This document shows positions 1 to 5,263 of a stretch of DNA of 6,688 nucleotides, piece after piece (position 1 is the stretch's first letter; every line of letters begins with the position of its first letter). The position numbers and the translations under genes are program-made. The notes beneath the pieces were generated by a model. That model saw only the letters and a program-made list of their open reading frames with translations, did not search any database and had not been told where the DNA came from. The DNA is taken from contig DAET01000062.1 in NCBI GenBank assembly GCA_002497765.1, positions 1-6,688 of the forward strand, in the 5' to 3' direction. This DNA comes from Euryarchaeota archaeon UBA486 (GTDB lineage Archaea > Thermoplasmatota > Poseidoniia > Poseidoniales > Poseidoniaceae).

Positions 1-13
1 CAGTGGGCCCTTT

Positions 14-29
14 ACAACGCTACCGTTGT
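14..29. repeat. Small perfect inverted repeat (6-bp stem, 4-nt loop)
   Basis: ACAACG at 14-19 is followed by the loop CTAC (20-23) and its exact reverse complement CGTTGT (24-29). It lies about 90 nt upstream of the ubiX start in a stretch with no convincing gene. It could be a hairpin at the end of an upstream transcript or half of a regulatory site. No T-run follows it, so a bacterial-type terminator is not supported. A 6-bp stem can arise by chance. Confidence 0.35.
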
Positions 30-42
30 TCACACTCGCAGG

Positions 43-56
43 CACCTGAAAAGGTG
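43..56. repeat. Small perfect inverted repeat with GAAA loop
   Basis: CACCT (43-47), GAAA (48-51) and AGGTG (52-56) form a perfect 5-bp stem closed by a GNRA-type tetraloop. It sits about 30 nt upstream of the TATA-like element proposed for ubiX. CACAC at 31-35 could instead pair with GTGTG at 54-58, so two competing folds are possible. It may be an operator-like dyad or an RNA hairpin ending an upstream transcript. Nothing else in 1-116 supports a gene: the plus-strand frames with stops close at 47-49 and 57-59. Confidence 0.35.
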
Positions 57-87
57 TGAAAAAATCGTGGAGAGAAAGAACAAGAGG

Positions 88-93
88 CTAAAT
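88..93 (+). promoter_or_regulatory. Putative TATA-like element for ubiX
   Basis: CTAAAT is an A/T-rich island centred about 26 nt before the ubiX ATG, the spacing expected if transcription starts at or near the start codon (leaderless mRNA). The ATG itself has no Shine-Dalgarno sequence immediately upstream. The match to the archaeal TATA consensus is weak. The call rests mainly on the same spacing recurring at other genes in this window. Confidence 0.35.
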
Positions 94-116
94 GGGAGAG
101 CCACCAGTTTTCAACC

Positions 117-686
117 ATGGGCGAGGTCGTCATCGGCATTTCAGGCGCCTCCGGAGCCATCTACGGCAAGCGCCTCGCTGAGGTCCTCTCCGACATGGGC
201 AAGACCGTTCGCCTGGTGGTCACCGACTCGGGCAAGATCACCCTCAAGCACGAGTGTGACACCACGCCCGAAGCCGTGGCTGAAGCCACCAACGCCATCC
301 TCGAAGACGCCAAGAACGTTGGTGCCAAGTCCGCCTCGGGCTCGGCCAAGATTGACGCGGTCGTCATCTGCCCGTGCTCGGGCACCACCATCGGCAAGCT
401 CGCTGCCGGCATCTCCGACAACCTGGTGACCCGCTCGGCCATCGTGGCGCTCAAGGAGCGCCGCAAGCTCATCATCGTGCCCCGAGAGGCCCCTTACGCC
501 ACGGTTCACCTCGAGAACATGGCCAAACTTTCGCAGTGGGGCACCATCGTCATCCCCGCTTCGCCCGGGTTCTACAACCACCCAAAAAACATCGACGACA
601 TGGTGGATTTCATCATCGCACGTATCCTTGACCAACTCGGCTACGAACACGACATCGGTCGCCGGTGGACCGGCGATGAAGTCTGA
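117..686 (+). CDS. ubiX: Flavin prenyltransferase, UbiX/Pad1 family
   Basis: UbiX attaches a dimethylallyl group to FMN, making prenyl-FMN, the cofactor of UbiD-type decarboxylases. In archaea these include enzymes of quinone synthesis and the modified mevalonate pathway. The 189-residue length is normal for the family, which forms cytosolic oligomers. Visible motifs are GISGASG at residues 7-13 near the N-terminus, the flavin/phosphate-binding stretch CPCSGTTIGKLAAGISDN at 85-102 followed by LVTRSA, PREAP at 122-126 (the family's REMPL-type segment, R123/E124), and PASPGFYNHP at 147-156 (the usual PAPPFY region). ATG 117 is the first in-frame start after a stop at 57-59, and it places the GISGASG loop where homologues have it. 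There is no Shine-Dalgarno sequence; a TATA-like box lies 26 nt upstream. No ubiD partner is in the window. The next gene starts 59 nt downstream and may be cotranscribed. The family call is secure; the downstream pathway is not. Confidence 0.95.
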   Translation: MGEVVIGISGASGAIYGKRLAEVLSDMGKTVRLVVTDSGKITLKHECDTTPEAVAEATNAILEDAKNVGAKSASGSAKIDAVVICPCSGTTIGKLAAGISDNLVTRSAIVALKERRKLIIVPREAPYATVHLENMAKLSQWGTIVIPASPGFYNHPKNIDDMVDFIIARILDQLGYEHDIGRRWTGDEV

Positions 687-736
687 AACGACGCCTGACC
701 GCCGACTTCTTGAACAAGGAAGCCAAGGGAAGTATG

Positions 737-741
737 GGTGA
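737..741 (+). promoter_or_regulatory. Shine-Dalgarno site GGTGA for the M28 peptidase
   Basis: GGTGA matches the 3' end of 16S rRNA and lies exactly 4 nt before ATG 746. It decides the start among three in-frame candidates (TTG 710, ATG 734, ATG 746), because neither upstream candidate has a site of this quality at this spacing. Confidence 0.6.
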
Positions 742-745
742 GCCC

Positions 746-2491
746 ATGGATTTGCAGAGCAAGACCGTCGCTGAACTCAAAGAGATGCTGAAAGAGCAGG
801 GCCTTCCCGTGAGCGGCAACAAAAGCCAACTTCTCGAGCGCTTGGAAAGCAACGCTGCCACCGATGCGGTGCTCAGTTTGGAGGACGAGGCCAAGGATTC
901 CCCCGGGGAATTGAATGAAGAACACGTGCCGTGGTGGCGAAGTACGGACATACTTACTCCTCAAGCGCTCATGGCCGTTGGTGTGGTTGTTCTGATGATC
1001 ACCGCCGTCTTTGTCTTCCGACCCACGTGGCTCGGCTTCTCACCCAATTACGAGTACGATCTCATTGATTACGATGCATCTCAAACCCGTGCCTTTGCAG
1101 AAGACCTCGTAGCGCTGGGCCACCCCGATTGGGAAGGTCGCATGAGCGGTACCGTGGAGGAGGCCAACACGTCGGCGTACATCGCTGCGCAATTCGAAGC
1201 GATGGGACTGTCCGTCACCGAGCATTCCTACCAGGTGCCGATGCACCACGTCGACAGCGAACCCAGCCTCCGGATTTGCGTCCAAGGGTTTGGTGGCAAC
1301 AGCCCGTGCGAAGGTCCGTTGGCTTTTGGCAGCCAAATCGAACAGTTCCAGCATCGCATCGACTACGTCATTCAGGGCTTCTCCGGGCGCTCGGAGTACA
1401 CTTTTGACCAGAACGTGCCATTGACCGATGTCGGCAACGGCACCGACGACGCCCTATGGGCCTCGGCTGCCGGCAGCATCGGCTACGTGCGAAGCGGTGC
1501 AGATGTCGGTGGGAATACCGGTATCTTCTCCAAAGCGGCCGAAAACAACCTTGCAGGCCTTATTTTCGTCAACAAAGACGCCAACTGCGGCCAAATCGAA
1601 GCCAACGATTGCGTACCCATCTTCAAGGGAAGCAGGATTGACGAGGTCGCAGCGGCCAACGGAGGAAGCATTCCTTCCGAGTTGCCGTTCATCGCCATGT
1701 CAAAGGATGCTGGCGAAATCCTCGAGCAGTCCATCTTCAACGCAACGGGTCCTCAAGGCGTGTTGGAGATGATCATCGATGTCACCAACGACCAGGAGCG
1801 CACCATCTACGTGCCTTGCGGAGAAATCCGAGGCAAATCCTCCGAAGTCGTCATCGTCGGTGGCCACCACGACACCGTCTATCACGGCCAAGGCGCCGTT
1901 GACGACACCTCAGGCACCGCCAGCGTGATGGAAATTGCTCGCCAACTGAGCGCCGTCGTGAACGAGTCCGGCACGCCCGAGCGCACCCTTCGATTTTGCA
2001 CCTGGGGCGGTGAAGAAGAAGGGCTCTACGGAAGCAAAGCCTACGTCCAAGCCTTCCAAAACAGCCTGCGGGACAACCTTCGCCTCTACCTCAACCTCGA
2101 CATGAACCACGTGGACGGCGACACGGCCAACCGAGGGAATTCCGTCACCCTCTTTGGGAATAATCAGGACGACATCGACCACGTCCAGCGCATCGCCGAA
2201 CTCTATCAAAAAGAACGCTCGGATGTCGCCGACCGCTATGAGATTCGGTTTGCCACACTGACCGGAGAAAAGGGTGCCTCCGACGGCATGCCCTACAACT
2301 CCGACCACGGTCCGTTCGTCTATGACTTGGGCGAAGGGACGAGAGGGCGAGCCGTCGTGTGCTACGGCAGCGGCAGCTGGGAATACCACACCTATGCTGA
2401 CACGATGGAGCGCTTCAACGAGGAATCCCTCGGCGTGTCGGTGACCATCTACGGGACCTACATGCGCTTCCTCGCCTACTCGGATTTCTGA
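746..2491 (+). CDS. SAP-domain, membrane-anchored M28 zinc peptidase
   Basis: This is a 581-residue protein with three parts. Residues about 5-36 form a SAP helix-turn-helix (TVAELKEMLKEQGLPVSG, then KSQLLERL), a fold usually linked to DNA or RNA binding. Residues about 72-91 form one hydrophobic membrane helix after an acidic linker. From about 110 onward is an M28 metallo-aminopeptidase, interrupted around 200-335 by a PA-like insert (KAAENNLAGLIFVNKD). All five M28 metal-site motifs are present: GGHHDTV (H374, D376), GAVDDTSG (D386/D387), GGEEEGLYGS (E423 as base, E424 as ligand), LNLDMN (D452) and NSDHGPF (H521). Paired cysteines (C179/C188, C281/C289) would fit an extracytoplasmic domain with disulfides. 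I infer the SAP domain is inside the cell and the peptidase outside, releasing N-terminal residues from environmental peptides. ATG 746 was chosen for its GGTGA-N4 site; TTG 710 would add 12 residues. The peptidase family is certain; the SAP domain's role is unknown. Confidence 0.92.
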   Translation: MDLQSKTVAELKEMLKEQGLPVSGNKSQLLERLESNAATDAVLSLEDEAKDSPGELNEEHVPWWRSTDILTPQALMAVGVVVLMITAVFVFRPTWLGFSPNYEYDLIDYDASQTRAFAEDLVALGHPDWEGRMSGTVEEANTSAYIAAQFEAMGLSVTEHSYQVPMHHVDSEPSLRICVQGFGGNSPCEGPLAFGSQIEQFQHRIDYVIQGFSGRSEYTFDQNVPLTDVGNGTDDALWASAAGSIGYVRSGADVGGNTGIFSKAAENNLAGLIFVNKDANCGQIEANDCVPIFKGSRIDEVAAANGGSIPSELPFIAMSKDAGEILEQSIFNATGPQGVLEMIIDVTNDQERTIYVPCGEIRGKSSEVVIVGGHHDTVYHGQGAVDDTSGTASVMEIARQLSAVVNESGTPERTLRFCTWGGEEEGLYGSKAYVQAFQNSLRDNLRLYLNLDMNHVDGDTANRGNSVTLFGNNQDDIDHVQRIAELYQKERSDVADRYEIRFATLTGEKGASDGMPYNSDHGPFVYDLGEGTRGRAVVCYGSGSWEYHTYADTMERFNEESLGVSVTIYGTYMRFLAYSDF

Positions 2492-2499
2492 GCGTGGGG

Positions 2500-2507
2500 T
2501 TCAAAAC
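2500..2507 (+). promoter_or_regulatory. Putative promoter element TTCAAAAC for the parvulin gene
   Basis: TTCAAAAC is the only A/T-rich patch in a GC-rich 38-nt gap. It is centred about 26 nt before ATG 2530. The identical octamer occurs at 5235-5242, at almost the same distance before nei. It is a weak TATA-box match. A competing reading is that GGTGGA at 2517-2522 serves as a ribosome-binding site on a leadered transcript. Confidence 0.35.
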
Positions 2508-2529
2508 ACGACGACGGGTGGACTGAAGC

Positions 2530-2823
2530 ATGGTCGCACCGAGCGCTTGGGCCAGTCACATCTTGGTCGCTTCAAAGAGCGAAGCCTTGCAGATCAAAGA
2601 CAAGGTCGGGAAACTCAAGGATTTCCAGAAACTCGCCCGCAAAAAGAGCACCTGCCCCTCCAGTCAGAAAGGTGGCGACCTCGGCTGGTTCCGTAAAGGA
2701 CGCATGGTCAAGGCCTTCGAGGACGCTGTTTGGGACACTCCGGTGGCCACCGTGTCCTCGCCCGTGAAAACCCAATTCGGCTACCACCTGATTTGGGTCC
2801 ACGAACGCGACGAGCAAGACTGA
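2530..2823 (+). CDS. Single-domain parvulin-type peptidyl-prolyl isomerase (PpiC-like)
   Basis: Parvulins catalyse cis-trans isomerisation of peptide bonds before proline and help proteins fold. The 97 residues are almost exactly one parvulin domain and resemble E. coli PpiC throughout. They start with ASHILV (H10 at the active site), followed by a helix with DFQKLARKKS, then TCPSSQKGGDLGWF (C42 in the active site, glycine pair at 48-49). FRKGRMVKAFEDAVW follows, and the closing strand TQFGYHLIWVHER carries F83 and H86. There is no signal peptide, lipobox or membrane helix, so it should be cytosolic, unlike the PrsA/SurA forms. Single-domain parvulins of this kind are known from marine archaea as well as bacteria. 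ATG 2530 puts the first strand at the expected N-terminus. Its TGA overlaps the ribosome-binding site of folB, so the two are likely cotranscribed, although no functional tie between them is obvious. Confidence 0.94.
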   Translation: MVAPSAWASHILVASKSEALQIKDKVGKLKDFQKLARKKSTCPSSQKGGDLGWFRKGRMVKAFEDAVWDTPVATVSSPVKTQFGYHLIWVHERDEQD

Positions 2824-2828
2824 GGTGA
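2824..2828 (+). promoter_or_regulatory. Strong Shine-Dalgarno site overlapping the parvulin stop
   Basis: GAGGTGA (2822-2828) gives seven bases complementary to the 16S rRNA 3' end. Its first two bases belong to the parvulin TGA. The GGTGA core is 4 nt before GTG 2833, which fixes this GTG as the folB start and suggests translational coupling. Confidence 0.7.
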
Positions 2829-2832
2829 GTTC

Positions 2833-3195
2833 GTGCAGTGGCGTGTCGGTCTCGAGGCCTACGAAGTCATGGCGGTCCACGGCTGGTACGAGGAGGAACA
2901 TCTCGTGCCGCAACCCTTTGTCTTCACCGTCTGGGCCACGCTGGCGGGTGAGGAGCGCATCGAAGACTTGGGCGAGACCCTCAATTACGCCGACATCCAA
3001 ATCGCCATCGATGAGGTCATGCTCAACGCTGCAGCACCCATTCGTTTGATGGAGGACATGGCTCAGCGGGTGGTCGACCTATTGGCAGCCCAATCCGGCG
3101 TAGCGTCCATTTCCGTTCGTATTGAGAAGCCTCAGGCGCCGCTGCCCCATCCTGGCGGTCTGCCCGTAATTGAAGTCCTCTGGCAGCGCGATTGA
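2833..3195 (+). CDS. folB: Dihydroneopterin aldolase (FolB family)
   Basis: FolB cleaves dihydroneopterin to 6-hydroxymethyl-dihydropterin and glycolaldehyde in folate synthesis. The 120-residue length is that of the family. Key positions fit: HGWYEEE at 16-22, with E22 six residues after H16 as in the bacterial enzyme; LNYADI at 50-55, with Y52 in the pterin pocket region; RLMEDMAQRVVDLL at 71-84, with E74 at the pterin-anchoring position; and VRIEKPQAPLP at 95-105, with K99 as the likely catalytic lysine. I compared these from memory of the Staphylococcus aureus enzyme. The start is GTG 2833, set by the strong GGTGA site. An upstream ATG in this frame is not available because the preceding gene's end and the site lie there. 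FolX (dihydroneopterin triphosphate epimerase) is a close relative that sequence alone does not fully exclude. Many archaea use the unrelated MptD instead, so a bacterial-type FolB is noteworthy. Confidence 0.88.
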   Translation: MQWRVGLEAYEVMAVHGWYEEEHLVPQPFVFTVWATLAGEERIEDLGETLNYADIQIAIDEVMLNAAAPIRLMEDMAQRVVDLLAAQSGVASISVRIEKPQAPLPHPGGLPVIEVLWQRD

Positions 3196-3201
3196 GCGAG
3201 G

Positions 3202-3208
3202 CTTAAAC
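3202..3208 (+). promoter_or_regulatory. Putative TATA-like element for the zinc-ribbon gene
   Basis: CTTAAAC is the only A/T-rich patch in the 35-nt gap after folB. It is centred 26 nt before ATG 3231, which lacks any Shine-Dalgarno sequence. The position fits a promoter driving a leaderless transcript. The match to consensus is modest. Confidence 0.4.
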
Positions 3209-3230
3209 GCCGACTCGTCCAGCCGGCTTC

Positions 3231-3716
3231 ATGGTCATCACCGGACGGGTCTACGTCCCGAGCGCCGTTGAGGAGGGCGGTGCTGTGGTGGGCATGGGCT
3301 GTTTCAGCACTCAAGAAACAGCGCTCAACGTGCTGCGTTCCTTCCTCAAGAAATCCCATCAGGTGCCCCTCGAGCGAGCCAGTGTCGCTTCGTGGGACGT
3401 GGACGTGGTGGGCGACGACGCCGTCACCGTGCTTTCGGAATACGAATGCCGTACCTGCCCCGTGTGCCACCGAACGACCTTTTGGATCGACATTGAACGC
3501 TTCAAGGCCAAGTGCTACGGCTCGGCCTGCGGCGCGTGGATTGAGGAAAGCGCCGTTGAGGCTGGCGTGATCGACTGTGGATGGCCACCAACGCGCTTTG
3601 CCGAGCAGGTGGAGGACATCGACCAGGCCATGCGCAGCCTGCGTCGCATCGCAGCCAAAGCAGAAGCTGCAGGGTTGTCGGCCATCGACGACCGATTTTC
3701 CATGGATGAAGTTTGA
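3231..3716 (+). CDS. Uncharacterised cysteine-rich protein, possible zinc ribbon
   Basis: I do not recognise this 161-residue protein. The N-terminal third (residues 1-70) looks like a mixed alpha/beta domain with a helix around 28-42 and strands around 50-69. The middle holds a compact cysteine cluster: C73, C76 and C79 (CRTCPVC) and, after an aromatic-rich stretch FWIDIERF, C95 and C100 (CYGSAC). This spacing suggests a zinc ribbon or a similar metal-binding knuckle, perhaps for nucleic acid or protein contact. C24 and C116 are additional cysteines. The C-terminal part (about 123-150) is helical, with heptad-like spacing of alanine and leucine. There is no membrane helix or signal. It begins without a Shine-Dalgarno sequence but with a TATA-like box 26 nt upstream, so it is probably its own transcription unit. 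That it is coding is supported by its codon pattern and tight fit between neighbours; its function is unknown. Confidence 0.75.
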   Translation: MVITGRVYVPSAVEEGGAVVGMGCFSTQETALNVLRSFLKKSHQVPLERASVASWDVDVVGDDAVTVLSEYECRTCPVCHRTTFWIDIERFKAKCYGSACGAWIEESAVEAGVIDCGWPPTRFAEQVEDIDQAMRSLRRIAAKAEAAGLSAIDDRFSMDEV

Positions 3717-3719
3717 TTC

Positions 3720-3725
3720 TTTATA
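3720..3725 (+). promoter_or_regulatory. Archaeal TATA box (TTTATA)
   Basis: TTTATA is the best TATA match in the window and lies in the 32-nt gap between two genes, centred 26.5 nt before ATG 3749. That is the classic archaeal distance from TATA box to transcription start, so the mRNA would begin at or next to the A of the start codon. It is the strongest single piece of evidence for archaeal, leaderless expression here. Confidence 0.6.
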
Positions 3726-3748
3726 GTGGGTCATGACGATTCTTGGTC

Positions 3749-4069
3749 ATGTCAACCGAATACATCACCGAACCCGGAACAGAAGAAAACCTTCGCCTGC
3801 TGATGGACCCTCATCCCTTTGACCCCGCGCAACAAGAGATGTCGGCCCCCTACCCTGCCCTCGTGGACGGGATTCGAGCCTTGGCATCGATTGGAAGCCA
3901 CGGCGGCTACAGCGACCGCATCGTCATCTCGCTTGAGAAGGAACACCCTGAACTCGGGCGGGAATTTGCGACCAAGTACTACAGGATCGACACGCCTGGT
4001 ATCGTCACCTGGGGCCACAACGGTCAGTCCTTCACCATCGAGAAGATCATTCAAGCATCGTCCTCTTGA
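3749..4069 (+). CDS. Uncharacterised 106-residue soluble protein
   Basis: I do not recognise this gene. It encodes 106 residues with no cysteines, membrane helix or signal peptide. The N-terminal half is acidic and proline-rich (DPHPFDPAQQ, then APYPAL). The C-terminal half contains a helix with DRIVISLEKEHPELGREF and a probable beta-hairpin (YYRIDTPGIVTWGHNGQ) before a final helix. The arrangement is that of a small globular domain. ATG 3749 was chosen because TTTATA lies 26.5 nt upstream; the in-frame TTG at 3743 is possible but has no support of its own. A 61-nt gap with its own A/T-rich element follows, so it is probably monocistronic. Codon choice resembles the neighbours. Confidence 0.7.
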   Translation: MSTEYITEPGTEENLRLLMDPHPFDPAQQEMSAPYPALVDGIRALASIGSHGGYSDRIVISLEKEHPELGREFATKYYRIDTPGIVTWGHNGQSFTIEKIIQASSS

Positions 4070-4100
4070 TCCAATCAATGCACTGTTGCCGGATAAACAG

Positions 4101-4106
4101 TTAATT
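4101..4106 (+). promoter_or_regulatory. Putative TATA-like element for the membrane-protein pair
   Basis: TTAATT lies in the 61-nt gap after the 106-residue gene, within an A/T-rich patch that also contains GATAAA (4092-4097). It is centred about 27 nt before ATG 4131 and about 21 nt before ATG 4125. Archaeal spacing therefore favours ATG 4131 as the start of the downstream gene. Confidence 0.4.
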
Positions 4107-4130
4107 CACACGCCATGAAATCACATGTTC

Positions 4131-4628
4131 ATGGGTGCAGATGCGTCGCTTGGAGAGGGGTGGAGTTCCATTTCTTTTCCTGCATTGCCGTCGCTCGCCT
4201 TCTTGGCCAACCTCATCCTTGGGCCGTTGCTCGTGTTGGGTCCGGTGATGATGGCGTCATCGAACACCAACGGCGACCTGTTGCTCATCGGAACCCTGCT
4301 CGTCTTCGTTGTTTTGCTGTTGTACGTGGTGCATTCGCATCGAGTCGTATTGTTAAGAGAAAACGGTGGGTCCGCCCTGACCCTGCAAAAGTGGTGGTTC
4401 TTCCCATCCTTCATCACTCAATCCACGACATTTGACGTGGAGGAAAGCATCCTTCGCCGACATGTTGACCCCTCTGATGTGGATGAAGGGTATGCCCTCA
4501 AGGTCGATGACAGGTACTTGGTTTCGCTCTCAACAACGACGGTGAAATGGATGGTTGCCCTTGTTCCCGAACTTAAGAACCAAATCGTCTACAACGACGA
4601 GCCCTACAATCCAAAGAACCTGTGGTGA
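4131..4628 (+). CDS. Uncharacterised membrane protein with two N-terminal helices
   Basis: This 165-residue protein is not one I recognise. Two hydrophobic segments at about 22-42 (AFLANLILGPLLVLGPVMM) and 48-68 (LLLIGTLLVFVVLLLYVV) form a helical hairpin separated by a short polar turn, SSNTNGD. A soluble domain of about 95 residues follows, starting RVVLLRENGGSALTL and rich in beta-type alternation. It resembles the PH-like domains found behind membrane hairpins in many small prokaryotic proteins, but I cannot confirm that. Charge is compatible with both ends in the cytoplasm. ATG 4131 is preferred because of the TATA-like element 27 nt upstream; ATG 4125 would add two residues. The TGA at 4626-4628 forms part of the GGTGA site of the next gene, so the two are one transcription unit and their products may form a complex. 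Confidence 0.75.
   Translation: MGADASLGEGWSSISFPALPSLAFLANLILGPLLVLGPVMMASSNTNGDLLLIGTLLVFVVLLLYVVHSHRVVLLRENGGSALTLQKWWFFPSFITQSTTFDVEESILRRHVDPSDVDEGYALKVDDRYLVSLSTTTVKWMVALVPELKNQIVYNDEPYNPKNLW
4624..4628 (+). promoter_or_regulatory. Shine-Dalgarno GGTGA containing the preceding stop codon
   Basis: The last three bases of GGTGA are the TGA stop of the upstream membrane-protein gene. The core is exactly 4 nt before ATG 4633. Termination and re-initiation are therefore likely coupled, which would keep the two membrane proteins in balanced amounts. Confidence 0.65.
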
Positions 4629-4632
4629 AGAA

Positions 4633-5187
4633 ATGGATGAATTCGCAGACTTAGAAGCCGACCTCTCCGCAGCAGGTAGCCAAGTCGACATGGAATTCGT
4701 CAAGTCCCTGGTGATGAGCGTTGAGTACGATGGCCTTGAGCATGGCATGTTCATCAGCGATTACCGGCAACTTTGGCATCCGCTTCACAAAATCAGTTTG
4801 GTGTTTTTTGGAATTCTCTTGATTCCCGTCTTTGGGCTGGGTGTGTTTATGATCATCGCAGGTACCAACAAAGGACCCATGATGAAGGAAACCGAAATCG
4901 TCGAAGCAAAGGTGTACCTCGTCGAACAACATGCCGTGGTGGCCTATTCCATGATCGATGAAGACATCGGTTCCCTCGCCTACTATGCAATTGAACAAAG
5001 AAGTTTCATCAAAAGGAAAAGAGAAACTTGGGAAACCGACAACGGAGGCGGTGAATCCGTGGAGCACCTGTTGTGTTCGGGTAGCGAGGAAATTCAACTT
5101 CTGAAGTCCTATTCGCACAAGAACATCAATTCAGATGGAAAGGTCATGCGTGAACTGTCCCGACTTGCCAACCTACCAATTCGATGA
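4633..5187 (+). CDS. Uncharacterised single-pass membrane protein
   Basis: The 184-residue product is not one I recognise. An acidic, largely helical N-terminal region (residues 1-50) precedes one strong membrane helix at about 53-77 (ISLVFFGILLIPVFGLGVFM). After it comes a C-terminal domain of about 105 residues with alternating beta-like segments (EIVEAKVYLVEQHAVVAYSM), a basic patch (FIKRKRE at 125-131) and a glycine-rich turn (NGGGES). There is one cysteine, C148. It is translationally coupled to the gene before it by the GGTGA that holds that gene's stop. Its base composition looks somewhat more A/T-rich than that of the enzymes on either side. ATG 4633 is fixed by the ribosome-binding site. 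I see no clear sequence similarity between the two membrane proteins beyond membrane helix followed by a beta-rich domain. Function is unknown. Confidence 0.75.
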   Translation: MDEFADLEADLSAAGSQVDMEFVKSLVMSVEYDGLEHGMFISDYRQLWHPLHKISLVFFGILLIPVFGLGVFMIIAGTNKGPMMKETEIVEAKVYLVEQHAVVAYSMIDEDIGSLAYYAIEQRSFIKRKRETWETDNGGGESVEHLLCSGSEEIQLLKSYSHKNINSDGKVMRELSRLANLPIR

Positions 5188-5234
5188 GACCATGCCTCTG
5201 ATGCTCTCACTTGGATGTATACCTGAAACACCTC

Positions 5235-5242
5235 TTCAAAAC
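5235..5242 (+). promoter_or_regulatory. Putative promoter element TTCAAAAC for nei
   Basis: This octamer is identical to the one before the parvulin gene and is centred about 25.5 nt upstream of ATG 5264. The nei start has no Shine-Dalgarno sequence. The element lies in the 76-nt gap 5188-5263, which otherwise contains no feature I can support. Confidence 0.35.
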
Positions 5243-5263
5243 CAAGGCCACGTATTGTCTTCC

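Noticed and set aside
1..429. Long plus-strand open frame from the left edge overlapping ubiX
   Set aside because: Past position 117 it is an out-of-frame shadow of ubiX with low-complexity Ser/Pro/Arg-rich sequence. Its first part might be the tail of an upstream gene, but nothing supports that.
141..650. 169-residue minus-strand open frame opposite ubiX
   Set aside because: Gly/Val/Asp-rich shadow with no motifs. The plus strand encodes an unmistakable UbiX.
710..745. TTG 710 or ATG 734 as the M28 peptidase start
   Set aside because: The only good ribosome-binding site (GGTGA, 4 nt spacing) belongs to ATG 746, and the SAP domain begins right after that Met. The upstream codons add no recognisable sequence.
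1910..2389. 159-residue minus-strand open frame opposite the M28 active site
   Set aside because: The plus strand carries the conserved M28 metal ligands here; the minus-strand translation shows no family features.
3261..3561. 13-bp direct repeat AGCGCCGTTGAGG at 3261-3273 and 3549-3561
   Set aside because: Both copies are in the same reading frame of one gene and encode a Ser-Ala-Val-Glu run. Similar codon use explains them better than a mobile or regulatory repeat.
3132..3734. 200-residue minus-strand open frame opposite the folB end and zinc-ribbon gene
   Set aside because: It spans an intergenic gap and two plus-strand genes, has no recognisable motif, and arises from GC-rich codon bias on the coding strand.
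5135..5263. Upstream extension of nei through the in-frame ATG at 5192 or further
   Set aside because: The catalytic nucleophile is the N-terminal proline exposed after Met removal, so the protein must start at MPEGPE (ATG 5264). The extension also overlaps the preceding gene.
5188..5263. Repeat CCATGCCT at 5190-5197 and 5262-5269 as a duplicated start region
   Set aside because: Only 8 bp are shared and the flanks differ. The second copy is fixed by the MPEGPE protein sequence, so the match is probably chance.
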